Shown here: piece by piece, positions 59,051 through 64,000 of the stretch | Layout: each line of letters opens with the position of its first letter | How positions within the stretch are numbered: the first letter of the stretch is position 1 | Assembly (NCBI GenBank): GCA_035554635.1 | Contig: DATMIB010000262.1 | Location: forward strand, 1-64,000 | Length of the DNA stretch: 64,000 nucleotides | Reading direction: 5' to 3' | DNA from: RPQJ01 sp035554635 | GTDB taxonomy: Bacteria > Pseudomonadota > Gammaproteobacteria > Steroidobacterales > Steroidobacteraceae | Program-made: the position numbers and the translations under genes | The notes under the pieces: model-generated | Database searches by the model: none | Told to the model about the DNA's origin: nothing | What the model saw: only the letters and a program-made list of their open reading frames with translations

Positions 59051-60538
59051 GTGCGGCACGACGACGACAACGACAGCGTCCTGTACGAAGTGAACCTCGA
59101 GGCGGACGCCGCGATCGAGGGCCCGTTCGACACCTGGCTGCGCGACCACGTCGCGGACATGCTGCAGCTCGAGGGCTTCCTCTCGGCCGAGATCCTCGTC
59201 GACACCGCGCCGCCCCCGGGTCGCGTGCGACGCAGCGTCCAGTACCGGTTGCGCGACCAGGCCGCGCTCGACGGTTACCTGCGCGAGCACGCGCCACAGA
59301 TGCGTCAGCGTGGCATTGCCATGTTCGGCGATCGCTTCTCCGCCGACCGCCGCGTGCTCGCGCATCGCGAGGAGTTCATCCGTGGCCGCGTCTCGACCGA
59401 GAACTGCCTCAACTGCGGCGAGGTGCTGACGGGCCAGCATTGCTCGCACTGCGGCCAGCGCGCCAAGGTCCGCGTGCTCTCGCTGACCGGCCTGCTGCGC
59501 GACCTGTTCGGCGACCTGACCGAGTGGGACTCGCGGATCTGGCGCACGCTGCGGCCGCTCGCGTTCAAGCCCGGCCTGCTCACGGCCGAATACCTGCGCG
59601 GGCGGCGTACGCTGTACACACCGCCGTTCCGCATGTACCTCGTCCTGAGCGTCGTGTTCTTCCTTGCGACCTCGATCGTCGCGGACCCCGGCGGCGACAT
59701 CCAGTTCGAGGTCGGTGACGGCGGCGCGAACCTGCAGATCGGCGGCAACGCGGCCGGCACGGGCGCGGCGGGGTCGAACGCCACACCGGAAACGCCGACG
59801 CCGCGGTCGGCAGCGCCCGCAAGCAATGGCCCCGCAACCGGCACGCCCGCCCCGACGGCACCGCAGTTGTCGCCGGACCGGCAGCGGATCGTCGACGCGA
59901 TCGTCAACCGGCTGCCCGAGAGGGACCGCGAACGGGCACGCGCCGAGCTTTCGCGCGAGCTCGGCGACCTCACGCCCGACCAGGTCGCGCCCGTGCAGCG
60001 CCTGGTCGACGATCCCTGTGGCGGCGACAACATACAACTCGAGATCGGCACGTTCGGCGACAGGTACGAGCCGAAGCTGCGCGATGCGTGCCGCAAGATC
60101 ATGGCGGATTCCAAGACGTTCGGCCGCGCGCTGTACGAGAACGTGCCGAAGATGATGTTCATCTTCCTGCCGCTGATCGCCGGCGTCATGTTCGTGCTGT
60201 ACCTCGGCTCGGGCCGCTACTACGTCGAGCACCTGCTGTTCTTCGTGCACTACCACGCGTTCTTTTTCCTGGCAGGGTTCGTGGTCGTGCTGCTCGACCG
60301 TGTTGGGCGCGTGCTGGCCGACTCCGCGGCCGGCACGGTGGTGCGCTTCTTCGAAGGCGCACTGACGGTCGTGCTCGTCTTCTACCTGCCGTACTACCTG
60401 TACCGCGCCATGCGCAACGTCTACGGCCAGGGCCGCGCCGTGACGCTCGTGAAGTACTCGATGCTCGGTGTCGGCTACGTGGTCTTCATGGCGCTCACGG
60501 TGATCGGCCTGCTCGCCTACACCGCGCTGACGCTCTGA
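59051..60538 (+). CDS. DUF4286-zinc ribbon-DUF3667 membrane protein
   Basis: A 495-residue protein in four parts: an N-terminal DUF4286 domain (about residues 8-108), a zinc ribbon with Cys119, Cys122, Cys131, Cys134, a DUF3667 membrane region (about 140-215), a polar Ala/Thr/Pro-rich insert with a likely extracytoplasmic helical segment (about 215-360), and three or four final helices. DUF3667 proteins are usually free-standing; attachment of a DUF4286 ligand domain is unusual. GTG 59051 has no ribosome site and may be leaderless. Function unknown. Confidence 0.85.
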   Translation: MRHDDDNDSVLYEVNLEADAAIEGPFDTWLRDHVADMLQLEGFLSAEILVDTAPPPGRVRRSVQYRLRDQAALDGYLREHAPQMRQRGIAMFGDRFSADRRVLAHREEFIRGRVSTENCLNCGEVLTGQHCSHCGQRAKVRVLSLTGLLRDLFGDLTEWDSRIWRTLRPLAFKPGLLTAEYLRGRRTLYTPPFRMYLVLSVVFFLATSIVADPGGDIQFEVGDGGANLQIGGNAAGTGAAGSNATPETPTPRSAAPASNGPATGTPAPTAPQLSPDRQRIVDAIVNRLPERDRERARAELSRELGDLTPDQVAPVQRLVDDPCGGDNIQLEIGTFGDRYEPKLRDACRKIMADSKTFGRALYENVPKMMFIFLPLIAGVMFVLYLGSGRYYVEHLLFFVHYHAFFFLAGFVVVLLDRVGRVLADSAAGTVVRFFEGALTVVLVFYLPYYLYRAMRNVYGQGRAVTLVKYSMLGVGYVVFMALTVIGLLAYTALTL

Positions 60539-60550
60539 GCGGACCGTCGC

Positions 60551-61720
60551 GTGGCCACCGCACGATCGATCCTGCACGTCGACATGGATGCGTTCTACGC
60601 GTCGGTCGAACAGCGCGACCGGCCCGAGCTGCGCGGCCGGCCGGTCATCGTCGGTGGCGGCGACAACCGCGGCGTCGTCGCGGCGGCGAGCTACGAAGTG
60701 CGCACGTTCGGCGTGCACTCGGCGATGCCCACGCGCGAGGCGCTGCGGCGCTGCCCGCACGCGATCGTCGTCCCACCGCGCATCGGCCATTACAGCGCCG
60801 TGTCGCAACAGATCTTCGCGGTGTTCCACGAGTTCACGCCGCTGGTGCAGGGGCTGTCGCTGGACGAGGCCTTCCTCGACGTGACGGCGAGCCTCGGCGC
60901 GCTCGGGTCCGCCGAGCACATCGCGCGCGAGATCAAGCGGCGTATCCGCGACCGCACGCAGCTCACCGCCAGCGTCGGCGTCGCGCCGAACAAGCTCGTG
61001 GCGAAGATCGCCTCCGACCTGCGCAAGCCCGACGGGCTGGTGGTCGTGGCGCCCGACGGCGTCCGCGCGCTGCTCGATCCGCTGCCGGTGCGCAAGCTGT
61101 TCGGGCTGGGCCCGAAGACCGCGCCCAAGGTCGAGGAACTCGGCATCCACACGCTCGGCGAACTGCACCGGGCCTCGCCGTCGCGGTTGCGGCCGATCTT
61201 CGGTCGCTACACCGAGCGCGTGCAGCAACGTGCGGCGGGCATCGACGACCGGCCGGTGATCCCGGACGCCGACGAGAAGCAGATCAGCGCCGAAGAGACG
61301 TTCGACCGCGACATGGCCGACCGCGCGTGGTTGCGGGCGGAGGTGCACCGACTGGCCGACAAGGCGTGCTCGCGGTTGCGGGCACGCAAGCTCGCGGGTG
61401 GCTGCGTGACGGTCAAGATCCGGCGTGGCGACTTCACCACCTACACGCGCCAGCGGGCGTTCGAGCCGCGCACACAGGAGACACGCGTCGTCGCGCGCAT
61501 CGCCACGGAACTGCTCGACGCCTGGTACGCGACGCAGCCACGCGCCGCGCTGCGCCTGCTCGGGGTCGGCGTGAGCGACCTGGCCGAGCAGGTGCAGGCC
61601 GACCTCTTCGCCGCACCCGAATCGACGCGCAACCGCCAGCTCGACGCCGCGGTGGACGAGATCCGGCAGAAGTTCGGTGCCGTGGCGCTGAAGCCGGCCA
61701 GCGCGATCCGGAAGGACTGA
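60551..61720 (+). CDS. dinB: DNA polymerase IV
   Basis: A 389-residue Y-family polymerase for translesion synthesis. The metal-binding Asp is in ILHVDMDAFYASVEQ, the second acidic pair in SLDEAFLDV, with SAMPTREALRRCP as the finger/palm signature and a little-finger domain in the C-terminal third. GTG 60551 is 12 nt after the previous stop. The window shows no LexA box in front; the gene lies within the upstream gene's transcript. Confidence 0.95.
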   Translation: MATARSILHVDMDAFYASVEQRDRPELRGRPVIVGGGDNRGVVAAASYEVRTFGVHSAMPTREALRRCPHAIVVPPRIGHYSAVSQQIFAVFHEFTPLVQGLSLDEAFLDVTASLGALGSAEHIAREIKRRIRDRTQLTASVGVAPNKLVAKIASDLRKPDGLVVVAPDGVRALLDPLPVRKLFGLGPKTAPKVEELGIHTLGELHRASPSRLRPIFGRYTERVQQRAAGIDDRPVIPDADEKQISAEETFDRDMADRAWLRAEVHRLADKACSRLRARKLAGGCVTVKIRRGDFTTYTRQRAFEPRTQETRVVARIATELLDAWYATQPRAALRLLGVGVSDLAEQVQADLFAAPESTRNRQLDAAVDEIRQKFGAVALKPASAIRKD

Positions 61721-61724
61721 GGCG

Positions 61725-61863
61725 GGAAGAGTCCAGAGTTTAGAGTCCAGGGTTCAGTCGGAGCCCGGAGCCCTCACCCGCGCGTTGCGCGACCTCTCCC
61801 GCGCGCGGGAGAGGTGGAGCGCCTCCGACTGGACTCTAGACTCTATACTCTGCACTCCTTGGC
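61725..61863. repeat. composite heptad inverted repeat between dinB and gspA (locus C)
   Basis: The left arm (61726-61761) has heptads near AGAGTYY and ends GTCGGA; the right arm (61823-61860) is TCCGACT then heptads ACTCTAG, ACTCTAT, ACTCTGC. The core, in reverse complement, is 61819-61829. Nested inside is a copy (61770-61816) of the CCCTCACCCGCG...GGGAGAGG element also found at 1613, inserted in the loop. The element spans the whole gap between dinB and gspA. Confidence 0.85.
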
Positions 61864-61875
61864 TCCCTCCCTGCC

Positions 61876-63561
61876 ATGTACACGAGCTTTTTCGGCCTCC
61901 AGGAAAAACCGTTCGCGATCACGCCGGACCCTCGCTACCTCTACCTGAGCGAGCGGCATGCGGAGGCGCTCGCGCACCTGCTTTACGGCATCAACGAGGC
62001 CGGCGGCTTCATCCAGCTCACCGGCGAGGTCGGTACCGGCAAGACCACGGTGATCCGCAGCCTGCTCGAGCAACTGCCCGGCAACGCCGAAGTCGCGCTG
62101 ATCCTGAACCCCCGCGTGACGCCGGCGGAGTTCCTGCTGACGATCTGCGAGGAACTGCACCTGCAGGTGCCGGAGCACGGCCGCGACAGCACCAAGGCGC
62201 TCATGGACCTGCTCGGGCATTACCTGCTCGATGCGCACGCGCGTGGCCGGCGCGTCGTGCTGATCGTGGACGAGGCGCAGAACCTGAGCCCGCAGACGCT
62301 CGAGCAGGTGCGGCTGCTGACGAACCTCGAAACCGCGACGACCAAGCTGCTGCAGATCATCCTGATCGGGCAGGAAGAGCTCCGGGCGTTGCTCGAGCAG
62401 CCCGAGCTGCGCCAGCTCGCCCAGCGCATCACTGGCCGCTATCACCTGAGCCCGCTGTCGCAGGACGAATCGGCCGGGTACGTGAAGCATCGCATGCGTG
62501 TCGCAGGCGCGACGGCCGAGGCGTTCACGCCCGGCGCCCTCAAGGAAGTGCATCGCCTGAGCGGCGGCATCCCGCGCGTGATCAACGTCGTGTGCGACCG
62601 CGCGCTGCTGGGTGCTTTCACGCGGGAGGACCACCGCGTCGGCCCGGGGTATGTGCGGCAGGCGGCGTCCGAAGTCTATGGCCGCCCCGTGCCCGCGCCG
62701 TGGTTGCGTTGGGCCACGGTCGGCGCCGTGGCCGGAGCGCTTGCGCTGGTCGCGGTCGGCGCATGGCTCTGGTTCGCCGGACGTACGTTCGCGCCACCGG
62801 CGACCGCGCCGGCACCGGTCGCGTCGACGGCGGGGGCAGCCGCTGCCGCGCCAGGAACGACCGCCCCGACTGCGGCCGCCACCACGGCCTCGGACACAAG
62901 AGTCGAGCCGCCACGACCCACGCTCGAGACGCTGCTGGCAGAGAACGGGGCCGACACGAGCACCGAGGCGGCGCTCGGCAGGCTGTTCACGCGCTGGAAC
63001 CTCACCTACGCGGCGAACCGCGGCCGCGGTTGCGACCAGGCTGTCGCCCAGGGGCTCGAGTGCCTGTTCCAGAAGGGTTCGTGGGCACAGCTGCGCACGC
63101 TGAATCGCCCGGCCATCCTCACGCTGACCGACGACCTGGGCGCCCCGCACCAAGTCCTGCTGGTCGGGCTCGACGACGAGGCCGCGACGATCGAGCTCGG
63201 CGGCGTGACCCATGAGCTGCCGATCGCGGCGGTCTCGCGTTACTGGTTCGGCGACTTCCTGCTGTTGTGGCGGCCGCCGCTCGCGGTCGCGAAGTCGCTC
63301 GCGCCCGGCATGCGCGGCGCCGAGGTGAAGTGGCTGCGCGAGAACCTGCGCACCGCACAGGGCTTGCCGCAGCTCGCCGCCACGAGCGACGTGTACGACG
63401 AAGACCTCACGCGGCTGGTGCAGGACTTCCAGCGCCAGCACCGGCTCAATGCCGACGGCGTCGCCGGCGTGCAGACGCAGATCGTGCTCGACACGGTGCT
63501 CAACCCGGCGGATTCGCCAACGCTGGGCGAAGCGGCCGTCGCGGCGCGCGTCGGAGGCTGA
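61876..63561 (+). CDS. gspA: GspA/ExeA-type AAA ATPase with peptidoglycan-binding domain
   Basis: A 561-residue bitopic protein. The cytosolic AAA domain has Walker A GEVGTGKTT (50-58) and Walker B VLIVDEAQNL (128-137); one transmembrane helix (about 275-297); a Pro/Thr/Ala linker; a C39-like/ExeA-type domain (about 350-470), and a C-terminal PG_binding_1 domain (about 470-545). ExeA/GspA with ExeB/GspB helps type II secretin assembly by binding peptidoglycan. The gspB gene follows directly. ATG 61876 lies just after heptad locus C. Confidence 0.9.
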   Translation: MYTSFFGLQEKPFAITPDPRYLYLSERHAEALAHLLYGINEAGGFIQLTGEVGTGKTTVIRSLLEQLPGNAEVALILNPRVTPAEFLLTICEELHLQVPEHGRDSTKALMDLLGHYLLDAHARGRRVVLIVDEAQNLSPQTLEQVRLLTNLETATTKLLQIILIGQEELRALLEQPELRQLAQRITGRYHLSPLSQDESAGYVKHRMRVAGATAEAFTPGALKEVHRLSGGIPRVINVVCDRALLGAFTREDHRVGPGYVRQAASEVYGRPVPAPWLRWATVGAVAGALALVAVGAWLWFAGRTFAPPATAPAPVASTAGAAAAAPGTTAPTAAATTASDTRVEPPRPTLETLLAENGADTSTEAALGRLFTRWNLTYAANRGRGCDQAVAQGLECLFQKGSWAQLRTLNRPAILTLTDDLGAPHQVLLVGLDDEAATIELGGVTHELPIAAVSRYWFGDFLLLWRPPLAVAKSLAPGMRGAEVKWLRENLRTAQGLPQLAATSDVYDEDLTRLVQDFQRQHRLNADGVAGVQTQIVLDTVLNPADSPTLGEAAVAARVGG

Positions 63562-63563
63562 GC

Positions 63564-64000
63564 ATGTCGTTCATCCTCGACGCGCTGCGCAAGTCGGAGC
63601 ACCAGCGCCAGCGCACCACGGGCCCGGGCCTCGCCGAAGTGCCGGTCGCGCGCGCCCGCACCAGGTCCAACGTCTGGGCCACGGCCGCCATCGCGTTGCT
63701 GGTCGTGAACCTGGTCGCAGTCGGCGTGCTGTTGCTGCGCCGGGCCGGGCAGGAAGCACCCGCACCGGCGGCCGCCGCTGCACCGGCAGACGAAACTCCG
63801 GTCGCGACCACCGGGACTGCGACGACGCCGGTGCTCGCGCCGGCCAGCCCGACGCTCGACGCGCCGGCACGTGCGGCCTCACCGCCGCCGCCGCGGCCCG
63901 CGGTGCGCAACGAACCCGGGCGCAACCCGCTCGCCGCGGAAGTCGGCCAGGCCGTGCCCGGGGTCGAGCCGACGCTCGCCGCCGGCGCCGCCTCAGTGCC
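63564..64000 (+). CDS. gspB: GspB/ExeB-type general secretion pathway protein (partial)
   Basis: The gene starts 2 nt after gspA and runs off the right edge; about 145 residues are visible. The N terminus MSFILDALRKSEHQRQR is the family's, followed by one transmembrane helix (about 39-58) and a Pro/Ala-rich periplasmic linker. The GspB beta-domain should lie beyond the window. Together with GspA it forms the ExeAB complex. Confidence 0.88.
   Translation, partial: MSFILDALRKSEHQRQRTTGPGLAEVPVARARTRSNVWATAAIALLVVNLVAVGVLLLRRAGQEAPAPAAAAAPADETPVATTGTATTPVLAPASPTLDAPARAASPPPPRPAVRNEPGRNPLAAEVGQAVPGVEPTLAAGAASV

Noticed and set aside
61725..61863. Insertion sequence with terminal inverted repeats
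   Set aside because: The arms are heptad arrays and the interior is under 80 bp with no transposase; a non-autonomous element remains possible but target duplications are not evident.

Overview
The window is a stretch of very GC-rich chromosome from a gammaproteobacterium, most likely near Xanthomonadales/Nevskiales. The evidence is gene order: an AlgZ/AlgR pair directly upstream of hemC-hemD-hemX-hemY, dapF-DUF484-xerC-hslV-hslU, ubiE-ubiJ-ubiB, and a GspA/GspB (ExeA/ExeB) pair. I see no transposase, integrase of a mobile element, phage gene, CRISPR array, rRNA or tRNA; the XerC present is the housekeeping dimer-resolution recombinase. The species assignment is inference from synteny only.

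Layout. 1-2.0 kb (minus): MBL-fold hydrolase (cut by the window edge), GST and ubiK. 2.1-4.1 kb: glnK-amtB behind a sigma-54-type promoter, closed by a strong terminator. 4.2-12.9 kb: DUF4124 protein, a beta-hydroxyacid dehydrogenase, algZ-algR, an AI-2E family permease, and hemC-hemD-hemX-hemY. 12.9-17.9 kb: a ferredoxin-type reductase (minus), then a YeeZ-like protein, CoA-binding protein, dapF, DUF484 and xerC. 18-24 kb: hslV-hslU-DUF971, ubiE-ubiJ-ubiB and an EF-hand protein. 24-29 kb: hotdog protein, DUF2007 protein, SDR, M15 peptidase and a GGDEF/EAL protein. 29-33 kb (minus): a four-gene MCE/Mla-like lipid transporter. 33-42 kb: a CPA2 antiporter and a tetR-tolC-adaptor-RND efflux operon. 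42-50 kb: a GntR regulator with a previously untracked 52-residue membrane protein, mdh, a KimA-like potassium permease, fadE, and an SBP56-type protein with a membrane partner. 50-59 kb (minus mainly): small uncharacterised genes, a secreted trypsin-like protease, a Cys/Met-metabolism PLP enzyme, an exported methyltransferase, an ABM protein, DUF2059, DUF1801 and pcaD. 59-64 kb: a DUF4286-DUF3667 fusion, dinB, gspA and the start of gspB.

How the genes work together: nitrogen sensing and ammonium uptake (glnK-amtB), tetrapyrrole synthesis (hemCD), ubiquinone synthesis (ubiK, ubiE, ubiJ, ubiB), protein quality control (hslVU), potassium/pH homeostasis (KimA-like and CPA2), drug efflux (RND operon) and outer-membrane lipid traffic (Mla-like operon). 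Genes are very tightly packed: many neighbours share a 4-nt stop/start overlap, often with GTG or TTG starts.

The most unusual feature is a family of short non-coding elements built from degenerate 7-bp units (best unit AGAGTCT, or GGTGGTC in a second flavour) with a common core GTCGGAGGCGC. They sit in intergenic gaps at 1986, 17874, 18609, 43492 and 61725; three form long inverted repeats. A second family (CCCTCACCCGCG ... GGGAGAGG) is nested inside one of them and, at 1613-1720, supplies the first codons of the GST gene. A second pattern is a set of -10-like hexamers placed so that transcription would start on, or next to, the start codon of several genes (possible leaderless mRNAs).
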